In this document: in pieces, positions 1-6,346 of the stretch
Position numbering within the stretch: the stretch's first letter is position 1
Layout of the letters: every line of letters starts with the position of its first letter
NCBI GenBank assembly: GCA_050945895.1
Contig: JBMNTU010000039.1
Coordinates: 1-18,617 of the forward strand
Direction of reading: 5' to 3'
DNA from: JBMNTU01 sp050945895
Lineage (GTDB): Bacteria; Bacillota; Clostridia; Christensenellales; Christensenellaceae
Length of the DNA stretch: 18,617 bases
Notes under the pieces: generated by a model
The model's database searches: none
What the model was told of the DNA's origin: nothing
The model's input: only the letters and a program-made list of their open reading frames with translations
Translations under genes and position numbers: made by a program

Positions 1-184
1 GTGTATACGGCGCGATGTCGTAGCGGCCTTCTGCCGATTCTCCCTCATAGCAGTGCACGTCCGACCCGCAGATCCCGCATGCCCCTACCTTTACCAGTAT
101 CTGGTCCGGCTTGAGTGCCGGAAGCTCTACGTCCTGGATTTTCAAATCGTGCGGTTTGCTCAAAAATGCGATTCTTGCCTTCAT
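1..184 (-). CDS. Zinc-dependent medium-chain alcohol/polyol dehydrogenase, N-terminal part (cut by window edge)
   Basis: The first 61 residues are visible and the gene continues beyond base 1. The GroES-like N-terminal fold is recognisable, with the motif GICGSDVH at about residues 35-42, whose Cys normally holds the catalytic zinc in sorbitol, xylitol and threonine dehydrogenases. The start at 184 is supported by an upstream AGG-rich ribosome site (GCGAGG). Family members oxidise a secondary alcohol of a polyol or sugar acid with NAD(P). The gene has its own promoter with a LacI-type operator about 250 bases upstream and lies beside inositol genes, so a cyclitol or polyol substrate is likely. 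The exact substrate cannot be read from this fragment. Confidence 0.85.
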   Translation of the reverse strand, partial: MKARIAFLSKPHDLKIQDVELPALKPDQILVKVGACGICGSDVHCYEGESAEGRYDIAPYT

Positions 185-211
185 TTCTTTTACCTCGCTT
201 TTTTTATTTAT

Positions 212-325
212 TTAAATCAAAAGACTAAACATTTGGCAGTCCGGTTTTCCTCCGGAGTATAAAACAGTCGACAACATGGACTTTTCGCGGTCGGTATAAC
301 CTCCCATAAAGCATTTTTCAGCCAT
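212..325 (-). pseudogene. Short open frame in the dehydrogenase leader, possibly the relic start of a lactonase-like gene
   Basis: This is a 37-codon frame starting ATG-GCT-GAA. Its N-terminus reads KCFMGGYTDREKS, which resembles the start of YkgB/6-phosphogluconolactonase-type beta-propeller lactonases (usually a V/I/F-GGYT motif near residue 6). It stops after 37 residues, whereas those proteins have about 340. No good ribosome site precedes it. It could be a decayed gene start, a leader peptide or chance. The resemblance is from memory and short, so confidence is low. Confidence 0.2.
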
Positions 326-408
326 ATTCCCGGCCTATGTCGTTCGTTGATAATAAGCGTGTTTATGTCAAAAAAGATCCATTAATGATCGATGATATTC
401 GAAAATCT

Positions 409-420
409 GTAACATGTTTC
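409..420. promoter_or_regulatory. LacI-type operator at the dehydrogenase promoter
   Basis: Read on the minus strand this is GAAACATGTTAC. It matches 11 of 12 bases of the perfect palindrome at 1587-1598 next to the LacI gene. It lies about 10-20 bases downstream of the predicted transcription start, so a bound repressor would block the promoter. Matching sites at two promoters beside one LacI gene support it as the cognate operator. Confidence 0.6.
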
Positions 421-436
421 AGTCGCGTATGAATTA

Positions 437-465
437 ATACTACCACTGTAGCCTTTTCCTGTCAA
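437..465 (-). promoter_or_regulatory. Promoter of the zinc dehydrogenase gene
   Basis: On the minus strand a perfect -35 TTGACA (460-465) is followed by a 17-base spacer and the -10 TAGTAT (437-442). Transcription would start near 430 and run towards the dehydrogenase start at 184. The LacI-type palindrome at 409-420 lies just downstream, a repressing position. Confidence 0.7.
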
Positions 466-514
466 CCGTTTTTTCAAAAAAGCAACGTGTTTATTTTCTG
501 TCGGCGTTCCCTTT

Positions 515-1537
515 TCATACCTTCATACAGGTCGACCCAATTGTCATTGTTACATCCAATACTTTTTTCTCCGGAGGGGCCATTTCCGCCGCACGCAGGA
601 TGAAATCGAACGTTGTTTGCGCAAGCGCAGCCGTATCCTGCCGGATAGAGGTAATCCGGGGGTAAAATGTCTCCGTATCCACGCCGTCAAAGCCGCATAC
701 CGAAAACTCGTCGGGAATTTTGATGCCCAGCGAGCTGGCGCGCATAATAAAGCCTTTTGCATTCTGGTCGTTTGGCATAATGATCGCCGTGGGGGAATCC
801 TTCATTGCATAGAAAAAGTCGAACGCCTCTACGCCGCTGTCCACGCTGTAGTCACTGTCGTACTTCAGGTACCGCTCCGGCACCTCCAGACCCAGCGTTT
901 TTGCGTTTTCCAAAAAAGCCTCGAAGCGTTCGCGCACGGGCAGCAGATTTTGGTCGCCCACCACAAAACCAATTTTCCGGTGGTTTAGTTTGTATAAATA
1001 ATCCACCAGCATTGCCATGCCCTTTTTATGATCCGAGCGCACAACAAAACATTCCTTGTCCTCGAAGCTCTCGCGGTCGAGCATAACAACCGGCATGGAC
1101 TTGAAATTTTCCATCGAACCAAACGACTGGCGGTATGTGCCAGCAGTCAAAATAATACCCGAGGCGCGTATACTTTTACAATAATTGAAAAAGTCCGACT
1201 CGGTAGCTTCCCCGTCATCTACCGTACTGTCGCAGATAAGCAACGTATAGTGGTTACGGAACGCAATTTTATTCAGGTTTTTTATATAACTTGTAAAAAA
1301 GGGATTGGCCATGTCGTCCACAACCAACGCGATCGATTTTGACGTGCCCGAAAAAACATCCTTGGCCGATTGGCTGGGAACATAGTCGTACTCGTTCACA
1401 ACCTTCATTACTTTTTCATGCATTTTTTTGGAAGTCAACTCGGGCGTATTCAGCACACGCGAAACCGTGGCGATCGATACGCCCGCCAGTTTTGCAATAT
1501 CCCGCATGCTTAAAAACTGCTTCTTTACTACATTCAT
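515..1537 (-). CDS. LacI-family transcriptional repressor
   Basis: The protein has 340 residues, a normal length for LacI/GalR regulators. The N-terminal helix-turn-helix is clear (MRDIAKLAGVSIATVSRVLN, starting at about residue 11), followed by a hinge (YVPSQSAKDV) and a periplasmic-binding-like effector domain (SIALVVDDMANPFF, then the C-terminal VCGFDGVD segment). A frame extends 15 codons further to a TTG at 1582, but ATG 1537 has a GGGAG site about 10 bases upstream and is preferred. The gene lies between the dehydrogenase it appears to control and the divergent iolG-iolE pair, so an inositol-related effector is likely. The palindrome overlapping its own transcript start suggests autorepression. 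Confidence 0.93.
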   Translation of the reverse strand: MNVVKKQFLSMRDIAKLAGVSIATVSRVLNTPELTSKKMHEKVMKVVNEYDYVPSQSAKDVFSGTSKSIALVVDDMANPFFTSYIKNLNKIAFRNHYTLLICDSTVDDGEATESDFFNYCKSIRASGIILTAGTYRQSFGSMENFKSMPVVMLDRESFEDKECFVVRSDHKKGMAMLVDYLYKLNHRKIGFVVGDQNLLPVRERFEAFLENAKTLGLEVPERYLKYDSDYSVDSGVEAFDFFYAMKDSPTAIIMPNDQNAKGFIMRASSLGIKIPDEFSVCGFDGVDTETFYPRITSIRQDTAALAQTTFDFILRAAEMAPPEKKVLDVTMTIGSTCMKV

Positions 1538-1586
1538 GTGCCGTTTGCTCCCGTGCTTTCGCCTTTCAAAAGCCGTGTCCAAAAAT

Positions 1587-1598
1587 GAAACATGTTTC
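1587..1598. promoter_or_regulatory. Perfect 12-base palindrome, likely autoregulatory LacI operator
   Basis: GAAACATGTTTC is a perfect inverted repeat lying directly downstream of the LacI gene's -10 box and upstream of its start codon. A near-copy lies at the dehydrogenase promoter (409-420). Confidence 0.65.
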
Positions 1599-1609
1599 TG
1601 TTTTGTTTC

Positions 1610-1637
1610 ATTATATCACAGCGGTTTCAAAAAACAA
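1610..1637 (-). promoter_or_regulatory. Promoter of the LacI-family gene
   Basis: On the minus strand the -35 TTGTTT (1632-1637) is followed by a 16-base spacer and a perfect -10 TATAAT (1610-1615). Transcription would start near 1603, just before the palindrome at 1587-1598. Confidence 0.65.
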
Positions 1638-1712
1638 GCCTTTCTTTCTATAAATTTTTACTTAATTATTTTGCTAAAACGCAAAAAAATTCATTGACTA
1701 TTAAATTTAGTA

Positions 1713-1745
1713 TTGAAGTTTAGTATGCCTTGTGATATGTTATCA
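1713..1745 (+). promoter_or_regulatory. Tentative iolG promoter with overlapping palindrome
   Basis: TTGAAG (1713-1718), a 17-base spacer and TATGTT (1736-1741) form a plausible weak promoter. The inverted repeat TGATA-TGT-TATCA (1733-1745) overlaps the -10 box and could be an operator. It shares only AACAT with the LacI palindromes, so the same repressor is not certain. A second -35-like TTGACT lies at 1694-1699 without a well-spaced partner. Confidence 0.4.
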
Positions 1746-1777
1746 ATAACAAAACTAAACCTGCGGAGGTATAGAAA

Positions 1778-2788
1778 ATGAAACCAGTTAATGTAGGAAT
1801 TATTGGGCTTGGAAGGTTGGGCATGGTGCACGCCAAAGACCTGATGTTCAACATTCCCGAGGCAAACCTCACCGCTGCCTGCAGCGTTATCGACGCAGAG
1901 CTCGACCAGGTAAAGCAGTGGGGCGGCGTTTCCCTTTTTAACGATTACCATAAAATGCTAAGCGAGGCGGATATCGACGCTGTGTTCATCGTTTCTCCGT
2001 CGTCCGAACACGCGCAGCAAATTAAAGATGCGCTTGCGGCGGGCAAGCATGTGTTTTCCGAAAAGCCCATGGGCGTTACGGTGGAAGAATGCCTGGACGT
2101 TGAAAAAGCAGTGGCGGCGCACCCCGGTCAAAAGTTCCAGCTTGGCTTTATGCGCCGGTTCGACCCTTCTTATGCGGAAGCGAAGAAAAAGGTTGATGCC
2201 GGCGAGATTGGCAAGGTGTTCCTTATTAAGTCCACCAGCAACGACCCTATCTCTACGGTAGACAGCTTTTTGGAATATGCGCCCCGTAGCGGCGGCCCGT
2301 GGCTGGATATGTCTGTGCACGATATCGACCTTGCACACTGGTTTATGGGCGACGATATCGAAACAATTTATGCAATCGGCGATGGATACATCTATCCGCA
2401 GCTGCGCGACTGCAACTGTGCAGACAACGCCTGCGCACTGATGAAGTTTAAAAACGGCGGCATCGCACAGATGCACGTTGGATATACCTCGCCGCACGGC
2501 TACCAGGTGGAAACAGAAATTTTCGGCGACAAGGCAAACCTGCGCATTTCTGCCGTTCCTGCAAAAGACCGCATACAAATTTATGCCCCTGCAGGCGTTA
2601 CCGTAGAATGCGACCCTTACTGGCCTGTCCGTTTTAAGGATGCGTTCCTGCTGGAGAAAAAAGATTTTATCGCATGCATCAACGAAGACCGGACACCTCT
2701 TGTCGGCGCGAAGGACGGCACCCGCACCACGCGCGTTGCCTTTGCAGCTACCGAAGCCTTCAACACAGGCGAGCTCATTCGGTTGTAA
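1778..2788 (+). CDS. iolG: Gfo/Idh/MocA oxidoreductase, likely inositol 2-dehydrogenase
   Basis: The 336-residue protein has the usual family length. An N-terminal Rossmann fold is shown by GIIGLGRLG (residues 7-15). The EKP motif lies at 95-97 with its catalytic Lys. WLDMSVHDIDLAHWFMG (about 175-191) supplies the Asp and His expected of inositol dehydrogenases. IolG oxidises myo-inositol to scyllo-inosose with NAD+, in the cytoplasm. The start has a strong site (GCGGAGG) 9 bases upstream. The gene is followed after 26 bases by iolE, which acts on the same pathway's product and strengthens the call. Other inositol isomers or related polyols remain possible, because the family is broad. Confidence 0.85.
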   Translation: MKPVNVGIIGLGRLGMVHAKDLMFNIPEANLTAACSVIDAELDQVKQWGGVSLFNDYHKMLSEADIDAVFIVSPSSEHAQQIKDALAAGKHVFSEKPMGVTVEECLDVEKAVAAHPGQKFQLGFMRRFDPSYAEAKKKVDAGEIGKVFLIKSTSNDPISTVDSFLEYAPRSGGPWLDMSVHDIDLAHWFMGDDIETIYAIGDGYIYPQLRDCNCADNACALMKFKNGGIAQMHVGYTSPHGYQVETEIFGDKANLRISAVPAKDRIQIYAPAGVTVECDPYWPVRFKDAFLLEKKDFIACINEDRTPLVGAKDGTRTTRVAFAATEAFNTGELIRL

Positions 2789-2814
2789 TACGGAATCATT
2801 AAGGAGATATTATT

Positions 2815-3711
2815 ATGTTGAAGAGAGAAAACATAAAACTGGGTATTGCGCCCATCGGTTGGACAGAAGACGATATGCCTGAGTGGGGCAAAGAACATAC
2901 ATTCTTGCAGACCATCAGCGAAATTGCGCTTTCCGGGTACGAAGGCACGGAAATTGGCATGAACTTTCCGCGCGACCCGAAGATATTGAACGAAGAGCTT
3001 GGCCGGCGCGGCCTTTCCACCATTACCGCGTGGATCAGCACCTACCTCAACGAAAAAACATTTGAGGAAAACTACCGCGATTTCCGAAACCACATGTATT
3101 TCCTTAAGGCATGCGGCGCGGAGCACATCAACACCTCCGACCAAAGCTTTGCCATACAGCACCGCATGTTTACGCCCATACAGGATAAATATGTAATCAA
3201 AGACGAAGCCATGTGGAACGAGCTTGCCGAAGGACTGAACAAACTTGGCAAACTTGCATACGACAACGGCATGAAGCTGATTTTCCACCACCATATGACA
3301 ACCACGGTGCAGACCACAGCGGAGATCGACAAGCTGATGTCGCTGACCGACCCGAAGTATGTACACCTGCTGTACGATACGGGCCACCTGTATTTTTCCG
3401 GCGAAGACCCTGTCGATATTTTGGACCGCCACTTCGACCGGATTGCCCATGTACATTTAAAGGATGTACGCCAGAAGGAAATGGAACAGTGCTACGAGAA
3501 ACGATTGAGCTTTTTGAGTTCTATTTTAGAAGGCGTATACACGATTCCCGGCGAAGGCTGCATCGACTTTCCGGCGATTTTCAAAATACTGGAAGAGCGC
3601 GACTACAAAGGCTGGATCATTGTCGAGGCGGAGCAAAACCCGTATGTTCACAACCCGCTCGACTGCGCCACGCGTGCGCGCGAATACATTCGCAAGCATA
3701 CGGGCATTTAA
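2815..3711 (+). CDS. iolE: Inosose dehydratase (TIM-barrel, IolE family)
   Basis: The protein has 298 residues, matching IolE length. It begins with the family hallmark GIAPIGWTEDDMPEWG (about residues 10-25). Later motifs fit the sugar-isomerase-like TIM barrel: FHHHMTTTVQT, DTGHLYF, HVHLKDVR, GEGCIDF and the C-terminal VEAEQNP, which carry the metal- and substrate-binding His, Asp and Glu residues. IolE removes water from scyllo-inosose to give a trihydroxycyclohexane-dione, the second step of inositol breakdown. It is translated from an AAGGAG site, follows iolG closely and ends the transcript at the terminator at 3736. The later iol genes (iolD, iolB, iolC, iolJ) are not in this window. 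Confidence 0.93.
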   Translation: MLKRENIKLGIAPIGWTEDDMPEWGKEHTFLQTISEIALSGYEGTEIGMNFPRDPKILNEELGRRGLSTITAWISTYLNEKTFEENYRDFRNHMYFLKACGAEHINTSDQSFAIQHRMFTPIQDKYVIKDEAMWNELAEGLNKLGKLAYDNGMKLIFHHHMTTTVQTTAEIDKLMSLTDPKYVHLLYDTGHLYFSGEDPVDILDRHFDRIAHVHLKDVRQKEMEQCYEKRLSFLSSILEGVYTIPGEGCIDFPAIFKILEERDYKGWIIVEAEQNPYVHNPLDCATRAREYIRKHTGI

Positions 3712-3735
3712 AAATAAATCCATTCCTTTTCACAT

Positions 3736-3776
3736 GCGGGCGCCGACGAAAATATACGGCGCCTGCTTTATTATTT
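3736..3776 (+). terminator. Intrinsic terminator after iolE
   Basis: The arms GCGGGCGCCG (3736-3745) and CGGCGCCTGC (3757-3766) form a 10-pair stem with one G-T wobble and an 11-base loop, followed by TTTATTATTT. Confidence 0.85.
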
Positions 3777-3789
3777 CTAAATAAAAGCG

Positions 3790-3817
3790 TTTCATTTGCC
3801 ATATTTTGTTGTATAGT
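3790..3817 (+). promoter_or_regulatory. Tentative promoter of the small gene at 3888
   Basis: TTTCAT (3790-3795), a 16-base spacer and TATAGT (3812-3817) lie between the iolE terminator and the next gene. The -10 is good and the -35 is poor. Confidence 0.4.
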
Positions 3818-3887
3818 ATTAATATCGCGCCTGGCCGCGCGAGACAAAGCCATCTGTGCAATATTCAAAAGCCTATACAGGAGCATC

Positions 3888-4103
3888 ATGAAAACCATCA
3901 CACTTTCTTCATTTGCATATTCTAAGGACAGGCTCATCCAAAGCGTCGAATCTGCCGCCGGGGCAGAGATTTTGGTTCTTGCCGATTGTCTTGCCACGCT
4001 GCAAGAGATCAACAAGCTTGCCTGCGGCATGGACTATGTCATCCATTACGAAAAGCAGCCGGACGGAACGTACCTTGCTGCGCTTAAAAAAATAATAAAA
4101 TAA
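3888..4103 (+). CDS. Small conserved-looking protein of unknown function (71 residues)
   Basis: The frame starts at ATG 3888 with an AGGAG site 6 bases upstream and ends at TAA 4103. A longer frame that runs back into iolE in another phase is an artefact. The predicted pattern is strand, helix, strand (ILVLADC), helix (TLQEINKLA), then two strands (YVIHYEKQP and TYLAALKKI), a compact alpha/beta fold. There is no signal peptide or membrane segment. The CPxP motif of TusA/YedF proteins, which have a broadly similar fold, is absent. It is a single-gene unit with its own promoter and terminator, placed just before uvrB. I do not recognise its function. Confidence 0.7.
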   Translation: MKTITLSSFAYSKDRLIQSVESAAGAEILVLADCLATLQEINKLACGMDYVIHYEKQPDGTYLAALKKIIK

Positions 4104-4125
4104 TTTTTACACATACTGTTTTTAT

Positions 4126-4153
4126 GGCACAGTTTTTTACTGCGCCCTTTTTT
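4126..4153 (+). terminator. Intrinsic terminator after the 71-residue gene
   Basis: GGCACAGT (4126-4133) pairs with ACTGCGCC (4139-4146) with one A-C mismatch and a five-T loop, followed by C and six T's (4148-4153). An overlapping weaker hairpin (ACTGT/ACAGT, 4115-4133, then T's) is also possible. Confidence 0.65.
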
Positions 4154-4219
4154 GTCACAAAAAGTTTAGAATTTTACGCCCGCCGCACAGGACAAAAACA
4201 CAAAATTTGGCAGGCTTTA

Positions 4220-4228
4220 TGATATAAT
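4220..4228 (+). promoter_or_regulatory. Extended -10 promoter element of uvrB
   Basis: TGATATAAT is an extended -10 element (TG-N-TATAAT) 43 bases before the uvrB start. No good -35 is seen at the right distance, as is usual for extended -10 promoters. No Gram-positive LexA box was found nearby. Confidence 0.6.
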
Positions 4229-4270
4229 ATAAGTTGTACTGTTTATTGCAATGTACCAACCGGAGGGCAG

Positions 4271-6223
4271 ATGGACAAATTTGAACTTGTATCCAAATAC
4301 CAGCCATCTGGGGACCAACCCCAGGCAATCGATAGGCTGGTGGAAGGAATTGGCAGCGGTAACAAAGCGCAGGTGCTTTTGGGTGTTACGGGCAGCGGCA
4401 AAACATTTACGATGGCCAACGTAATCGCCCGCACAAACCGGCCCGCGCTTATTTTGGCGCACAACAAAACTCTTGCAGCGCAGCTTTGCAGCGAATTCAA
4501 GGAGTTTTTTCCGGAAAACGCCGTGGAGTTTTTTGTCAGCTATTACGATTACTACCAGCCCGAGGCATATGTTCCGGGCAAGGATCTGTATATAGAAAAG
4601 GACGCATCCATCAACGAAGAGATCGACCGTATGCGCCACTCCGCCACGACCTCCCTGCTGGAACGGCGGGATGTAATCGTGGTTGCCAGCGTATCGTGCA
4701 TATACGGAATCGGCGCGCCCGAGATGTACGGAAACCTTGCCATCGCGCTCCGCGAAGGGGCGGAATTCCCGCGCGAAGCGCTGCTGGAACGGCTTGTTGC
4801 AGTCAATTTTGTCCGCAACGATATGGATATGAAGCGCGGCACATTCCGCGTGCGCGGAGATATGGTAGAAATCTATCCGATGGGCGAATTTGAACGAGCC
4901 GTGCGCGTGCAATATTTCGGCGACGAGATAGAAGAAATATTTGAGATGGATGCACTGACAGGCAAAAAGCTAGCCAAATTGAAATATACGATGATTTTTC
5001 CCGCATCGCACTATGCGATGGACCACGACCTGGTGCTGTCCAAACTGCCCAAAATACGCGCCGACCTTGTAAAGCAGACAGAAAAATTTAAAGCGGACGG
5101 CAAGCTGCTGGAAGCGGAACGCCTGATGCAGCGGACGCTTTACGACCTTGAAATGCTCAAGGAGCTGGGCTATTGCTCGGGCATCGAAAACTATTCGCGG
5201 TATTTTGACGGCCGCTCACCAGGCGAAGCCCCGTATACGCTGATGGACTACTTCCCTGACGATTACCTGTTGTTCGTGGACGAATCCCACCAGACGCTGC
5301 CGCAGGTGCGCGCCATGTACAACGGCGACCATGCCCGCAAGGAGATGCTTGTAGACTACGGTTTCCGGCTGCCCGCGGCGTTCGACAACCGTCCGTTAAA
5401 GTTTGACGAGTTCAATGAACGTATCGGCCAGGCCGTCTATGTTTCGGCTACGCCCGCAGAATACGAAAGGGAGCTTGCGGGGGGAAGGGTCGTCGAACAG
5501 ATCGTTCGTCCTACCGGCCTTTTAGACCCTGCCGTCGAGATACGTAAAACAGACGGGCAGCTGGACGACCTTTTGGACGAAATTCGTGAAATTGCAAAGA
5601 GGGGCAAGCGCGTGCTCGTTACCACGCTGACAAAGCGGCTTGCCGAGCGCCTTACCGAATATTATGAGGAAATGGGCGTAAAGGTCAAATATATGCACTC
5701 GGACATTGAAACGCTGGAGCGCATCGAAATCATCCGCGGATTGCGCATGGGCGAGTTTGATGTGCTTGTGGGCATCAACCTGCTTCGGGAAGGGCTGGAC
5801 ATTCCGGAGGTGGAGCTGGTTGCCATACTGGACGCCGACAAGGAAGGTTTTTTGCGCAACGAAACGTCGCTCATTCAAACGATCGGGCGGGCGGCACGCA
5901 ACGCGGAAGGGCATGTTATCCTCTATGCAGACACCATCACCCGCTCTATCAAGGCAGCCATGGACGAAACAGAGCGCAGGCGGGCGCTGCAGGCGGCGTA
6001 TAATAAAGAGCACGGCATTACGCCCACCACGATTGAAAAAAGCGTTTCGGAGGCGCTGGCTATTTCCGAAAAGGTAGACGAGCCCGAGAAAATTTCGCTG
6101 GGCGAGCGCAAAATGCGCATCGATATACTGACGCAGCAGATGAAACAGGCAGCAGCCGAGCTGGAATTTGAAGTAGCCGCCAAGCTGCGCGATATGATCG
6201 AAGAACTGCAAAAACAGAAATAA
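4271..6223 (+). CDS. uvrB: Excinuclease ABC subunit B (UvrB)
   Basis: The protein has 650 residues, typical for UvrB. Walker A GVTGSGKT lies at about residues 38-45. The tyrosine-rich beta-hairpin region (YYDYYQPEAYVPG) that clamps damaged DNA follows near residue 95. Next come the DESH helicase motif near 336, SATPAEYE near 391, QTIGRAARN near 536, and a C-terminal UVR domain (about 612-647) that contacts UvrC. UvrB verifies lesions handed over by UvrA and forms the pre-incision complex in nucleotide excision repair. A GGAGG site stands 5 bases before the start. uvrA follows after 123 bases, the usual order in Firmicutes, and the two are probably co-transcribed, although that spacer contains a short GC-rich hairpin (6247-6263). 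Confidence 0.98.
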   Translation: MDKFELVSKYQPSGDQPQAIDRLVEGIGSGNKAQVLLGVTGSGKTFTMANVIARTNRPALILAHNKTLAAQLCSEFKEFFPENAVEFFVSYYDYYQPEAYVPGKDLYIEKDASINEEIDRMRHSATTSLLERRDVIVVASVSCIYGIGAPEMYGNLAIALREGAEFPREALLERLVAVNFVRNDMDMKRGTFRVRGDMVEIYPMGEFERAVRVQYFGDEIEEIFEMDALTGKKLAKLKYTMIFPASHYAMDHDLVLSKLPKIRADLVKQTEKFKADGKLLEAERLMQRTLYDLEMLKELGYCSGIENYSRYFDGRSPGEAPYTLMDYFPDDYLLFVDESHQTLPQVRAMYNGDHARKEMLVDYGFRLPAAFDNRPLKFDEFNERIGQAVYVSATPAEYERELAGGRVVEQIVRPTGLLDPAVEIRKTDGQLDDLLDEIREIAKRGKRVLVTTLTKRLAERLTEYYEEMGVKVKYMHSDIETLERIEIIRGLRMGEFDVLVGINLLREGLDIPEVELVAILDADKEGFLRNETSLIQTIGRAARNAEGHVILYADTITRSIKAAMDETERRRALQAAYNKEHGITPTTIEKSVSEALAISEKVDEPEKISLGERKMRIDILTQQMKQAAAELEFEVAAKLRDMIEELQKQK

Positions 6224-6346
6224 CCGTTTATATAAAGCAAACGCCAGGCGGGCGAAAGCCGCCGCCCTGCACGCAACACAAAACGACTGCGGGGCGGTGT
6301 GCCGACGGTGCAGATATTGCGCCTGGAAAACAGGAGACAAAAAGAC

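Larger units (their letters stand above)
185..514 (-). other. Intergenic leader region between the LacI gene and the dehydrogenase
   Basis: This 330-base stretch has no clear full-length gene. It holds the dehydrogenase promoter (437-465), a LacI-type palindrome (409-420), and a 5' leader of roughly 245 bases that contains one short open frame (212-325). No strong intrinsic terminator was seen after the LacI gene. A weak AACG/CGTT pairing followed by six T's near 474-508 is the only candidate. Confidence 0.6.

Noticed and set aside
1733..1745. The iolG-side palindrome as a third copy of the LacI operator
   Set aside because: It shares only AACAT with the GAAACATGTTTC sites and has different arm spacing, so it is listed only as a separate possible operator.
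3213..4103. A 296-codon plus-strand gene overlapping iolE
   Set aside because: The upstream part lies in another phase of iolE and has nonsense composition. Only its last 71 codons, from ATG 3888 with its own ribosome site, are credible.
4140..4270. LexA/SOS box in front of uvrB
   Set aside because: No sequence close to the Gram-positive consensus (GAAC, four bases, GTTC) was found. The repeated TGTAC near 4236 and 4253 does not fit.
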